Shown in pieces: positions 34,895 through 49,800 of a stretch of DNA of 64,000 bases. Source of the stretch: Siphonodentalium dalli (lineage: Eukaryota; Mollusca; Scaphopoda; Gadilida; Siphonodentaliidae); contig CP136063.1 in NCBI GenBank assembly GCA_032622095.1, forward strand, positions 281,165,426-281,229,425, given 5' to 3'. The notes under the pieces are model-generated. The model ran no database searches. It saw only the letters and a program-made list of their open reading frames with translations, and was not told the origin of the DNA. Position 1 is the stretch's first letter, and each line of letters starts with the position of its first letter. The translations under genes were made by a program, and so were the position numbers.

Positions 34895-37800
34895 GTAAGC
34901 TTAGGAATAGGAAGAATAACAACTATCCCACTTATATTTACTGTTAGAACTCTTCTTTTTGTCCTTCTTAATGTCTATCAGCATGAGATCACTGGTCAGT
35001 CATACTACCAGTGGCATACATTTGACACAGGTAATTTGATGTGTAGAAACATAATGAGTACGTCGAGAGAGAAATGCAGGAGTCACACTTAGCATTGCCC
35101 CATAATCGGTCACTATCCGGTAGTATCCGAGGACTAACTAGTAACTAATAACATCAGTGATCACACAAGACATTAGATCATGCCATGAAGCTCTACTATG
35201 GCTAACGTATTCCAGTAGAGATCAGTACAAAATCTGGGAACTTTTTGAAGTTTTGACCAAAATTCTTTTGAGGAATATATTTCTTAATACCTCTAAATGT
35301 ATGCAATATGGTTCAATCATAACAGAACACACATGACCAAAACTGAATATTATCATTTTCCAAAAATAATAGCGCCATTAATTAGCCTGTTTATAGTACA
35401 AAGTATCCCGCCGACCTAGAAACATTCAAGGCGGCTCTAGGAGAACAAAAATAGCGCTCCTCGCACCGTCCTGTAAAAGCCAGCTTTGGTCACTAGGACG
35501 TAACAACTACAGATACAGACAGATGATGAAGACCCTATGCTTTTCGGAAAAGGTTGATTTGGAGAATATTTCAAGGCATAACAATGTTTGCATGAATTTA
35601 GTGAAGTTGGACATGAACATAATTGAAAATTAAGAAAAAATTCCCTACTAATGTTGGTGGCAATACAAATAATTGTCAGTACAAGTAGTTTGTGTGCATA
35701 TTGTCTTGTTGTTTGCAAAATATCTAAATGTAATAAAGTGTAAATGAAATCAAAATCTTTCAGTTTGCTGAGATTAACATAAAATTATTTTATTACATTC
35801 CTACTAGTACTATTATGTGTGATTTACCTTGATTTCTCAAGTGATTATTATAAACAATAATTTTACAGGTGAATTATGTCACTTTAACACTTTCATGACG
35901 GGAGTTGCGCTGGTGCAGCATTAAAGATCATGTGCCAGCGTATTCTCTCATATACATGTATGCAAGGATTCCTATGGGAGACTTGCATATAAATTAAGAG
36001 AATGCATTGGCACAGGTTTTTTCGCAAAATTTCAGGAAGCTCCAGTCATGAAAGGGTTGACTTGTCACTTATGTATTCAAAATTGATGTGTTATGGTATT
36101 ATTCGGATTTCAGGTAAATTAGATATTTAGATATATAGATATAGGAAACAGAATAATTTGATTGAACTGCTGATGTGAAATAATTCATTCGAGGCAGGGA
36201 CTATTTTGCAAACACTCGAGCGCATTGCACTCACATCTTTGTACATGTCGCTGCCTCTCATGAATTATTTCATGTCACTAGTTCAATAAAGTGATTACTC
36301 TCTACCGGTATATAATTCCTTTACTTTCTCTACCTACATGAACATCTACATTTGTATCTTGCTATAGAATTTGGGCTTGATTCAGGATATGATTTGATAA
36401 TGTTTGTTACATTACATGTATTGAACAATTTTGTAAAACACAATGTCTGAACTTCGCAGAAATGTAAACAAACTTCATACATCCTTAACAAATAACCGAT
36501 AAAAAAAACAATGATTTTGCCAATGAGAGTCACTTTATTTAATTTATACTAAAGAATGGCACAGTGTTCTGGCAATTTTGATGCAACATTTATTTGAAAT
36601 ACATGCATTAATTAAGATTTATGGATGTTAGTAAGATGATGAAGATATAGGAATAAATATATTTTACACTCCTGAAGAAGAAATAAACGGACAAAATAAA
36701 TGGACTAGCACGTTTACATATGGACATTGTTCCATGTATGCTACGTCAAGAGCATACTTAGAGATCATTGAAACATCACCTGCAATTACTGATTACTAAT
36801 TGGTTGTGGGGACTAACATTTTCACCCAGCGGCTATAGGGTTCCCATTCCCACAACCCCAAGCTGATCTTTTGTTGAGTTGATGATGTTCAGTCTTTTTT
36901 ACCTTGGATATTACTTGCGATACTAGTTTATTGGTATGTGCCGCCTTTATAATTTCAGCCTGAGCGAGAAGGGACTGGAGATACAAGTGGACAGTTTGAA
37001 TCGAATGGGTTTGAGTTTCCTGTCACAAATCTCTATGAGCTTGAAGGCAGGGTGTTTACAGACCGATGGTCCATTCCTTTCCGGAAAGATGAATCGCTTG
37101 GCAAATGTTTGTTGGCTGCGACAAAGCTTGCAGAGGATGGTGAGATTTAGTTTATTGCAGTGATGGTCACATTTTCTGTTTAAAGCCATATATTCAGTGT
37201 TTCTCAATACAAGTGCCCCTTTGTAATTTTTATGTGGTACTTGGCAGTTATCAACACAGTGATGATGTTAATTCAACATCGTGTGTACGTTATCACCGCA
37301 TGAATTGAGAGTGTCCCTGCGTTAACGTTGAAATTTATTGTAAGCGCCTGGCTGGATTATCATTATTTTGATAGCACGTGTTAAATGAACATTGTTGGGG
37401 TATTTGAATCTCTTTCAAAAGCACTTTTACACATGTATTTTAATATCCGAAAATACGAATGTTTGGCAAACCTATACACTATTCCCTTCTGTATTTCACC
37501 TACAAGTAGCATTCCGACAAATTTTTGATTAAATTAAGGCAGTCTTATTTTGCTCTCCTACCGTCAATTTGCGCAGACGAGGCACACCTGTTATGATCTT
37601 ATAAATGATCATAATTCCCTGGCTCTTGAGATAATAAAAATCTGTGCAAATTGGGGTTAATCTACTTTTGTGACTTGAAACACAAACTCTTCCGTCTTTA
37701 CTTACAGTTCAACCCCACACATGAAAAAAAAGTAGGAACTAAATTGTACAACACCAGACACATATCAATGATTATTGATATTTTTACCATAACAGATTTC

Positions 37801-40800
37801 ACCATATATAAATGAACACAAATTCATATTGATCGTTTGACATAACACAAATTGAATTTTCGCAAGTATTAACAAATACTGAATCACTGATATCACACTC
37901 TTGACTCAGATTGAAACTGAAATCATTCCTCTTCTTTGTTTGACAAATATACAAATTTCTGTGTGGTTCCCAGAAATATCATGGAGTTTACTTCTGTGTT
38001 GTGACGTAAGCGACAATATGATATTCTGGAATCGAGGCAGTTTCCATGTGGTTCCCAGAAATATCATGGAGTTTACTTCTGTGTTGTGACGTAAGTGACA
38101 ATATTTATATTCTGGAATCGAGGCAGTTTCCATGTGGTTCCCAGAAATATCATGGAGTTTACTTCTGTGTTGTGACGTAAGCGACAATATGATATTCTGG
38201 AATCGAGGCAGTTTCTATGTGGTTCACAGAAATATCATGGGGTTCGATGTTGACCACACAATAAGGGTTTATCTTGTGTAGCTATCAACCAATCAATTTG
38301 AAGATAACACTCAAATCAATAGATAAAGTGACATACACATTTATAAATTTCTTTCTATTTTGATAGGCTTATGTGAGAGTAATGAACACTGCAAGAGATT
38401 CATGGAGCGATGCCTTACTGAAGCTTTCCAGAAGGTAACAGCTAATTCAACTTTTAGTCTCTTTGTAATACTGATGACCTTCTTTGAAAACATCGGCCAA
38501 TAGAATTTGAGTACAATTACTTGTGCAGTATTTTGTTTGAACATATTCATTGTGACCCAAATGTTACAAGTTGCAACATAGATTAATGACAAACAGATTA
38601 ATAAAATCATTAAAATTAGGGTGCACAGGAGAGTTTAACACAAGTTAGGTAACTTAGATTAATTCCTCTCCCTTACGATTGACTACGATTGCCATTTCTA
38701 GGAGTGATCTTATGCCCAGTCTATTTATCTATCATTTAGACTGGTGTCTTCTCCTTTGTGTTATGTTTCTGCCTGAGGATTAGTGTTACGTGACCCATTC
38801 AGGAAGAGCTTTATATTGTAATTTATCTGCAAATTGAGATGACTTATGGAGATATTGATGTGTCAAAAAACAATAAATAATCAGAAATAGGTCATTTTTT
38901 GTTGGACCTTTATTGAAAATCAATTGATATTTTAGCTATTGACGGCTCCAGCTGTTCATGGATGGGTAACAGAAGTCCAGGAGGGTGTCTTCAACATGCT
39001 GCAACTGCTGATTGATCTGATTGTTACAAGGCTAGACCACGACCCTATGCCGTTGGATCTACTCGAAACTCTTTCACTGGTTAGTCTTTTTCAGAGATCA
39101 TATGTATGTAGATCGGTCTATGTGTGTTTTCTTGATACCATGGGCCATTATAATTAGTGTTGAAGCTATTGGGGGTTTTCAGAAATCGACCAGTCGCCAG
39201 GAGAAATTGATTACAACTCGAACCCCATCTCCCGATTTTAAATTTTCAAACATGTTTGACATGGGAATGTAGTTTGGTATGCCATTTTCAGAACTTTCGT
39301 TCGTAGCTTTTTGTCTTAGGCCAAAAGGAAGAATACCTGAGTTTAGGGTAACATGAAGGAAAAAAACAGAGGCGGGCGGGCGGTACTTCATTTTATTTTA
39401 TTTTTTCATTTTATTTTTCACGGGGGATAGTATTTAAGTATTTGTGCCTTCTAATCGTCTGCCAGTGTCACTCGTATAAAGCTTGGGCAAGTCATTGTCA
39501 CACTAACCAATGTCATGGTAGCTTTAATCAGTTTAATGGTGTTACAGAAGTTCAATGACATGTATACAGCATGATATTAAATGATATTATATATAGAACT
39601 AGAAGGTGACCCGACTTCGTCCGGGCTTTGACCTTGAATTGACAATTTTGAAGGTCAAGGTCAGTTCGGGGTCACAATTTGACCCGTCGAAAACACTCCC
39701 CCGATAAAAGTATCCGTAGGTATCAAATTTCGTCGAAATCCGTTAATTGTTTAATTTATTTTGAGTTAATTCTGCCTTTTTAATCAAGAGACATGATGGT
39801 AGCTGTCCCGTGATGGTACCCGTCCCTAAAATAGGTACGTTTGTGGGTACCCGTTTCAAGGTGAAGATCACCTCGGGAGGAAGGCCCTAAGTACGTCACA
39901 CAACACGCTCATGTCTGGATGCAGTCTTACACGCACACGCCCAGATGTAATAATCACATTACACACATACGCTCTTTATCGACGACACTGCGGATACGAA
40001 CGCTCTTTAACTATCAACGCGATTAACCCCACCGTGCCAATGGCGGTAATTTTTGTGACTGGGGGTGGAGAATGGGTGCTCTGACGTTCTCAGAAGCGAT
40101 GCGATGCCACTTCATCTGGTATTTTATCCTTAGATAGGAAGTTTGGGCTCAATCCGTCCGGCAGTTTTCGAGTTCATCGCGATCACACACACACACATAT
40201 CTTCCAAAATATATAATAGATAAGTGTCTAGTGTTGGAAATTAAACAGTTTATGTTCACGCTGAAGCTCGGATATTACAGGCCAAATCCTACGAGTGGAC
40301 ATATTACTGTTCAATTTCCCACACAAGACACTTATGATATTTTGTTTATCCACCGACTCGAATACTAAGAAATTTTGTCAAATATTCAACTCAGAAGGTG
40401 AATTTAACAAGAGTTCCTCCATTGGAAATGGCACATACATGCGCCAAGGCGAACGTGACGTACATAATTATTTTTAATCTGACATTTTATTACTATGTCC
40501 TTTTCTGTCAGTTCAGAATCCGTGTGGTATCGGTTCACGCACGACAACATGTCTGTGCTATAGTTGACAGGCGCCATGTTTCTATTCTGATTCATATGAA
40601 CGCATTTGTGAAGTTTAATAGCTAAAACGCAGGATCTATCCGCACACGGAAGTGTTTCCGCCATATTCAATCGGCAAAATATCCGGTTACTTTCGATTTG
40701 CTAGTTAATACATATCGCGTGTTTTCTGGTTTCCGCTTTCGAGAAATCAGCGAGGTTTGCCGAACAATGACGAGGGAATACGAATATACTACAACAACAA

Positions 40801-43800
40801 TGGCAGCACTTCCGTTTTTCGTGAATTGACGATATTTGCAAGGAAATGGTTTACTTGTTTAATTCCTAATTACAAAAAAATAAAATGAAGTCGGAGGAAA
40901 TTTTTGAAAAATGATAAAATGGAATTTGGCGGCAGGTTTTGAGTAGGGGCGGGCGGGTTACCCTAAACACAGGTATTCTTCGTTTTGGCCTCTTATTATT
41001 CTCCACAAGCTTTGAAAGTATGGCTATGTAGTTATTGGCACTTATACTACAAGAAATCCCATCAGATATAATTAAAAAATTTAATTTGCTTGTAGTGGCT
41101 AAGCATGTTAAGAAATTGGGATTTGGGAATGTAAAATACACCCGATCATGAACCGGTTTTTAGATTTTTCTTTTGTTCCAGGGCTCTTGATGCATTACGT
41201 ATCACATTCTTGAATATTGCTCTAAAAAATTATGTATGCAAAATTTGTAGGTTCAAATGAGCTGTGAACTTTTAAACAACATACCAGCTAGCTCGACCTC
41301 GCACAAACACACTGTTATGAATCGGCTACTTTGTCGAATAATAACAATAAAACATGAAAGTCCCCATACATGGGGCCTCGCATATATAAGAAAATACATT
41401 GTCCTAACACAATATTTACCTTGACCTTGTGTGGAGCTCCGTGATCCGGTGGTTAGCGTGTCAGACTTGTATTCGCTGTAAACACATCGATATGGGTTCA
41501 CAGCGTGTCGCCGGTCATTGAGTCTCCACATAGCAGCGGCTTGGCCGCTTTGATCGACGTGCAATTGTCGGATTGCTCGCTGTTTCAAAACCTGTGCCAT
41601 GTTGTGACCCTTGAGCAAGGTCACTCGTACTGTGTCTGCTTCGCATCACTAATGTGTTAAAAGAGTATCAGTCAGCTTGTCATACTGATGAGTATCAGAG
41701 CATGTTCTGATCAAACTAGAGCAGCGCCTGCAATGGCTGCAGCCGGTTCATTGGTTGGCTTGTACAAATGACTGGGATAATATTGTACCAAGCGTGTTAG
41801 AGCAAGTAATTGGTTAATCGCTATATAAAACTGGTCATTATTATTATTGTAAGCCAGTGCATTCTCTTATAAATGCGAAGCTTCGCATGGGAGACACGCA
41901 TATGTAAGATAATGCACAGGATCTTTAATGCGCAGCTCCCATCATGAAAGGGTTGAAAAGAGAATTATTCCAGCTTCAATCTGCTTTCCTAAATTTAAAA
42001 TAAGGAGTGTGATACTTTGTTACCTGGCTGATCTATTATACCCCGCCTCAAATAGCTTTTCACACATTACAAGGAACTCTTGTCTCAAGCTGAATAATCA
42101 ATCAAAATTAGTTTTTTTGAGTTAGATGAAATTTACTACACATTCATGAACCATATCTAATTATCCTATCCAGTATATTAAAAAAAAGGGTTTTTTTATT
42201 CTTCTATTGCAATTTTGTATACCGGTACTGTTAATTCTTTCATGACTGGAGATGCACTGGTGCAGCATTAAAGATCCTGTGCCAGTGTATTCTCTTATAT
42301 ATGCGAGTCTCCCATAGGGAGCCTCTCATATATAAGAGAATGCACTAGCTTACACGGTCAAGTTAAATATTGTTTAAGACTCGCATATATAAGATAATGC
42401 ATTGACACAGGGTTTTCGCCAAATTTCAGTAAGCTCCAGTCGTCGAAGGGTTAAATGAGCCTTTGAGGTTTATGTTCTCATCCTATATCAAATAGAAACT
42501 TTAGCACAACTCTTGAAATTTCTGTATTGTTTTGTTTAGGTGTTCAGCCCAGAAAGTGCTTACCATTTCAAGAACCGAGCTCGGCGTGATAGAACAAATT
42601 GGGAAGAGAAGATGGAAACGAATCAACCATATGCTGTCATCCCATCTGGATCATATAAACCGGTTAGACTTTAGTTTTATGAAGCATTGATTATTCCATT
42701 TTTTAAAGCTGCCGATAAAATTTTCAATTTCGAAGATATAATTACCGCGCATCAAATTTTATTCAATCAAAATTGTGAATTTGCTAAATTTGTCAATGTA
42801 GAGGCCATAATATTTTTAATAACTGTTATGGATTCTATGTTGGAAAATGTTTGCAAATTGACCCGTGAATGTAGTAAACTTGAGCTGTATATTATCAGAA
42901 GATAGCTATGTTAAGAATCCCTCAAGAAGGAAAGTATGTTTTTGACATTATTTTAATCAGCTTATTTTTATAGTTACTCTACCAGAGAGTCTGTGTAATT
43001 ATGAGCAAATCATCCCTGAATTTAGTGTGTCTGACTTTTGCAGAATGGGGTCCCCAGAGGGTGAGTTTAGTGATGCTATCACACACAGTGGGCTGGCATC
43101 ACCAAATTCACCCTCCGAGGGACCTCATTCTGATTAGACCTCATCTTCTGGTAATTATCTAAAGTCTCAAATTAACATATTTTAGTTACTTTTTCCTTCT
43201 GTTCACTTTCTATATCCCCTAATTTGCAGAAGATAAATTGCATAATCGAGGTGAATAATGGGTGAACATCACCAACTTCAATTGGGGGAACTTCAATCTC
43301 ATCCTATTTCTCCCTTAGCAGTTGAGGCCTAAGCAGAATGAGGCCCCCAGAGGGTGAATTTGGTGATGCTAGCCCACTATACAGGAAAGTGTCACTTAAT
43401 TCACGCTCTGGTGACCTCATTCTGCAAATGTCAGACACATTAAATTCAGACCTGATTACAGTTACTCTACGAGAGAGATTGGTCTGTGTAATTATGAATA
43501 AATATGCTAGTAAGGTAAACTGCATTCAATACCATGACCGACAAATGCAGACTACTCCCCAAATGTTCTTACATATCCAATGTGAAATTAACTTAATTTT
43601 ACTTACACAGATCTCTGAATTAAACAATGTATGATAACGATACTTATGCCTATCAGTATCTCCATTGGTGTAAAAGGAGTGCTTAAAATATGTGAAAGGC
43701 CTCACCCCCACACCCAGTCATACCATGCTTGGATGTTTTACTATAATAAATCCAATGTTTGAAGGATATCGTAACTATCACCTGATTTAATATGACCTTG

Positions 43801-46800
43801 TGTTGCATTTCATTGAATAAATAATTTGTTTAAAAATGTATGAGTCTTTCTACCATAGAATAATATGAATACCTTGTTTACTTCTAGGATCCATATGGAT
43901 GGCTGACACATCTTATTAACAGGGTATGTATAATCTTCTTATTTTCTGTGTATATTCTTGTGATATAACCTATGACTTGTAAGGTGTGAGCTAATATGAA
44001 ATCTTTATGTGTATTCATATGGGTCTTGATGTCGTGATCCATTGCAGAAGAAATGATTGTATCTCACCGTAATATTTCATTTGGTAACATTTAAATTGTT
44101 TGAACAATTTAATGATGAAAAAACAGTCATGCATCTTTCAAAATCTGTCAAATAATTATGACATTGAAAAGAAATGCTTATGTTGTGGACTTTTCTTGAT
44201 GACAGATCTGGAAATTGTAACTGTATAATGTATAACCACTAAGAGTTGAGAGATGTTGTTCATACCACTTGTATAACTAGGCTTGTGGAAAATTACTGGT
44301 AGCTAAATTATCGCTTTGATCATTATATAGAATAATGTCCACTTTACGATTGGATAGTGGAATTATCTCATGACTGACAACATAACATTGAATTTGGGGA
44401 AGCATAAAGCGCTAGTGCTAGAATTCTCATTGATCAATTCCTGATATTTGTTTTTTTTCTCAATCAGTTTTCTTTATATTTTCTGCTGATACATGTAACA
44501 AATATTGCATTCATTTTTTACAGTTTGCACACAAAGGTGGTTTTGAAATTATAAGAAGGATTTTAGAAGGTGATGGCTTGGATGCGCCCGTAAGTATTGA
44601 ACTTTGATTATAATCTATGCAGAAAATAATCTGTCTGATAGTACATAAGATAGTATAGTTATTGTTATATGGATACATTTCCTTTCCCCAGTGATTGTAA
44701 TGATAGGGTATAGATAACCACAATACGTGGTAAATGTAAATGATATAGTATAAGAACACACAAGCATAATTAACAAGATCATATTCTTTATTGGTTATGA
44801 CTGGTAGCAACTAGAGCTGAAACGGTTAGACGGTTAACCGGTTAGCATCCGGTTAGCGACGTAACCGGTTAGAAAAATATGAACCGGACGTAACCGCATC
44901 CCGTTGTCAGTTGAATGTGAACGTGAATAATCCTCAAAATATTAGGTTAAATGATGCAAAACTAATACTAAATCCTGTGTCACCGATAGTAGAGTGCAAT
45001 GCAAGCATTAATTGGTACACGTGGTAGTATCAGATACTTAGTAGCAATTCTCGAACTGTCTGGAAGTGTCGGCGACCTTCAATCAATTCCGACCCTTTGA
45101 AGTTTTCTTCCGACAAAAGCATGTGTGCAGTCACTATGTATCAAGTCTGAATGCACACAAGGAAATGACAACGTAAAAGTGGCGTTGTGTGGCAATGCGT
45201 GCTTTCGTAACTTAATAGTTAATACTGCACGAAGCAACATGGATTCAAATTGGAGTCACACCACGACATACTATATATAAAACTGTTTTACAGTGGGGTT
45301 TATAAAAACTATGTAAGTCGACATAGTTTGAAGATTGAGATCAGCAGCACAATGTCTTCACTCTTCCCGTTCTTCCTCCCTGTTGTGATTTAATATGATC
45401 AATTCAATTGAGTGACCCAACAGACATCGTAGTTGAAGCAACCCAAAACTTCTTCAATAATCTTCCCTTTTATCAAGGAAATTGATGCTCCATGCTACTC
45501 TGTAACTGGTTGTGTCTGTGGGACTAATTAACACTCAATTTGGCAGTAATTGCTATATGTTAAGTGATTGCATACTAAAACCGAAACCGAAACGTAAATT
45601 ATATAACCTCCCAACACTAGTGTCCGCTATCATGATACCGACGAATAGCTCGAATACTGAATAGGACTGCGAGTCTGACCTAACTGACCTTCCTTTTTGT
45701 TCTCTACATGTAGTTATTACTTTCTTGTCTTTATATATAATGCATTGGAGGATATACCAATGATGATAATGATATATTACAGATATTTAATATATAGTTT
45801 TGTTACTCGTTTTACCAATACCCATACTATTTTACTCGTTTTACAAATGCCCAAACATATGCTGATCACGGCAAATAAGCGATCTCCCCTGCCATTCACA
45901 AATTTCACTTGCTCATTCCCCATCACGAGAGCCAGCAAAAGAACAGTTAATGCGTGTTTTTGAATATCGTTAAATGCCGTGAATAATAAGGTCTTTATTT
46001 CAGCTACTACTTCTCACCTAGGTTTGTCCCTGGAGCATGGCATAATGTCGACATAATTAGTGTGAGAGAAGTCCGCTAGAAATTTAGCGGTTAACCGGTT
46101 GAAATCCGGTTAACCCCGATGGTTAACCGGTTAGAAGAATGGGTCAACCGTTTCAGCTCTAGTAGCAACCAGTGTACAATTGAGGGAGGATCAAACCAGT
46201 ATCATTCTATATTAAACAATAGTATGGTACACGTCATAGACAAGGGTATCATGGTATCTCAGACCTTATTTGGATATAATTCATGATACACCATACGTTG
46301 GAATGACTACTCGTATCGAGGGATACAGAGACACTCCCGCTTAGACCACCGAACAACTCACTCCTCTGTTCATCTACCTATACTGTGCTTATCGACAGAG
46401 ACTTACTTAACCCTTTGAGTGCCAGGTCCGATTTTTGTATCAACCCATATACCCTGTGCCAATGCATTCTCTTATATATGCGAGTCGACCATAGGTCGCC
46501 TCGCATATATAAGAGAATGCATTGGCTTAACATTTTTTTATTTATTTTTTATTTTTACAATTTTTTACAATTTTAATATATTTTATTATATTCTTTAACA
46601 GACTTATTGTGTAGGTTTAGGGCCGATAATATCGGCCCCTGGCACTCAAAGGGTTAAGAATATAAAAGTTATTGAATCTTCTGGACTCTTACTGTTCCCG
46701 TACATGGCCAACTCTGCCTTCACCACTAGACCATGGGACAAATCAGTTAGTTTTACTGATAAGGCCACAACAATAAAATAGCCTGGTTTAGGAACATTTG

Positions 46801-49800
46801 GGTTGAAAAAACTTAGATGCAGGAGGGTAAAGAATAAAAATAAAATTATGCATTACCACCACAACAAGTGACAAATGGGGCCTCGGTGGCTCAATCGGTT
46901 AGGGGTACAACTCCAAACCGTTTCGCCTTCCAGCGCTGGCGATAAAGGTTCAAATCCACATGTTTCCATCGTGGACTTTGTAACTCGAAATCGTTATCTG
47001 GGAAAGTTGTCAGTTACTTGCCGATGGCCGGTGGTTTGCCGCACATGGTCGACGAGTTTATCAGCCATTGAAATCACTGTTAGATTAGCCGTAAGTGTGC
47101 GGATTTCCTCCACCATTAAAACTGGCAATGTCGTGATATGGCCTTAGTGGCTAAAGCGACATAAAAACCCCAATCAATCAATCAACAAGTGACAAATAGC
47201 TGAATTGACCATGAATTTCACAAGATTTTTGAATACGATAAGTTTTACTCAAATTATACAAAAAATCGAGGTATTTCATCCCATAAAACTGTATAAATAC
47301 TGGAAAAGAAGTTGAAAGCAAAAAGGAGACTCGACCATCAAATATTTTCTTACCAATGTGACCACATGCTTTATAGTTTAATCATCATGATCATAAACCA
47401 ACCATATAAATTTATTTTTGTTTACAGTATTGAGGACTAATTTGTAGGAGGGATGTGTAAACCAGCCTATTAAATTGCTGTTGCCTGAGATATCTTAATT
47501 TTTCAAAAATAAGTTAACATAATTAATATAGCCTCACATAGTTTTCCTAACTTCAAATTATTAAGATGTGAGCATTATCGGCAGCAAAATGAGGATACAA
47601 AAGCAATCACAAAAACATTCATTCCTATGAAAAGATGATATTCACACAATATACTTTCCACATTTGATGAGAAGTTGATTTTGGACCAAATTGCCATAGT
47701 TGATGGCCAATATTTGGTGCAGTTTAGTATAGTCAGAGATCTGGTGGATTTTCCGACTTTAGTATTGTGAGATATTGTGAGTAATTATCACTGCAGTTTT
47801 CTTTTAACCCTTTCAGTGCCAGGTCCGATTTTTGTATCAACCCATATACCCTGTGCCAATGCATTCTCTTATATATGCGAGTCGACCTTAGGTCGCCTCG
47901 CATATATAAGAGAATGCATTGGCCTAACAATTTTTCATCATTTGTTATTATTTTTTACAATTTTTTACAATTTTAATAATTTTTTCTTATATTCTTTAAC
48001 AGACTTATTTTGTTGGTTTAGTGCCAGGGAATCTTACGTTTTTCATGGGCATCAAAATTATTACTATGAATACTTGGTGATAGTTTTGAGTTATAACATG
48101 CCCTAAGGTTTTATCCAGTTTGTTTTTAAATTCGCTATAGCATGCTTAAAGGGATACTGTACCCAAATGTTGTTGTTGGTTTCTATAGTCTCTGAGTCGG
48201 AGAATAAGGTAACAATTTTTCCATTATTTGAAAGTCTGTTGAGTACGAAGTAGTGTTACGGATGGCAAATTTACCGGAATGCAAAAATACAAATTGTTGT
48301 TGTCGAGTAATTTTTGTACAGTTTTCTAGTGTTGAAACGATTAGTGGTTTTGAGGAATCGACTAGTCGCCAGATGGAATCGACTACTAGTCGACTAGTCG
48401 GACCCCTTCCGAAACTTACCGTTTTGTGCTCATATACGTATATAATTTGCCGTTTGTTTTGAGTACGGTACCAGTAACCAACTTTGCATTTTCGAACGCA
48501 AAGCAAGACGTGATTTAACACTATTTGCCGTGATTATTTGGCTTAATATCACTGAAGGTTAATAGGTTATTAATTTGTCCCAGGTATATGATGTTTTATG
48601 ACAATCAAATTACCATCCAGTTGATGTATGTATCTAAACGGTGGTGACAAACACCTGATCGATCGCGGAAATGCTACGGATTACGGAGTGGAAGCGCGTG
48701 CAACAATCAGAAACCGGTGCATTATTCTATATGTTTTGTGTAAAAATGTTCCTTTAAAATTGATATGGTATGGTCTACCGGGCCGTACCGGTTCTTACAT
48801 ACAATCGAACATCGTTGTTTTCGAACTTGCCCAGTGTGCTTGTCACCTATTGACTTCACAAACGGGCGTACATGAAGAAATGCAAGATATTTTGAGAAAC
48901 GAACTTCATCACCGACAGAGTCAAACAAAAGTTACAAAATAAATGTTATAACAGCTGTAGTGCGTACAAGCCTTTTATGCTCGCAGATGTCATGTACATA
49001 TATCGGACACGGAATGTGGTAAAGTTCCCTGTATATATAGAGTCCGCATATATTAAAAATGGGCCATGCATTGCGTACATAATGTTGTTCCTTGTATTCA
49101 TTGCAAGGTCACGATATGACATAGCTTAATCACGGACACTCATTTTCCCGCCAAAACGCACGTGTTTTCACTGTTTGATTTTATCGCGCACATAATTGTC
49201 TCTCGTGCATGGTACATTGTAAATATATATACAATATATACAATTTTACTCGCGAATCCCCGAATACACAATCGATCGTGTCAGTTTCAGAAATAAAACT
49301 GCGCAGACCGGCGATGTTAATAGTACATTTCAATGCGATGTCGTAAGTTCTATATTTAGCCCGATTCCAGGAATTTGCGTCATCCAGATTACGTTTCTGG
49401 GAACAGCTTTGTCACCGCCCAATTCCGCGAAGGATTTAAGTTTGAGGTGCTAAAATACATTGTAATTTTTCACAAACACAGCCCATAAACGACGTGGGAT
49501 TTCCGAAGTGACTCGCCAGTTTAATTCAAATACGCGACGCTATTCGATGCATAGCATGGCCGACCGCGGGTTGGCTTTATATTTATATCTATAATACAAT
49601 ATATCTAGAACGTGCGATCGTATACGCTCACCCATGTGTCAGTTGATGAATGTGGTGGTTGTAAAAAATATCACACAATTTTACAAATAAACTTTAAAGG
49701 TATTTATACTGACATAGTGCTTCAATAAACTATAATATATTGGACTTGTTATTAAACTTAAAACTTAATAATGTCACCTCGCAACTAACTTGATTGAAGT

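Noticed and set aside
41253-41624. 123-codon minus-strand open frame
   Set aside because: It coincides with a tRNA-derived SINE on the other strand.
46875-47147. 90-codon open frame, and possible tRNA gene at its start
   Set aside because: It is a SINE: A and B boxes are spaced as in a SINE head, with a target duplication and a 3' tail; no tRNA cloverleaf can be drawn.
48628-48942. 104-codon open frame inside the nested hAT element
   Set aside because: No transposase motif; length compatible with chance in a 1.9-kb non-autonomous element.
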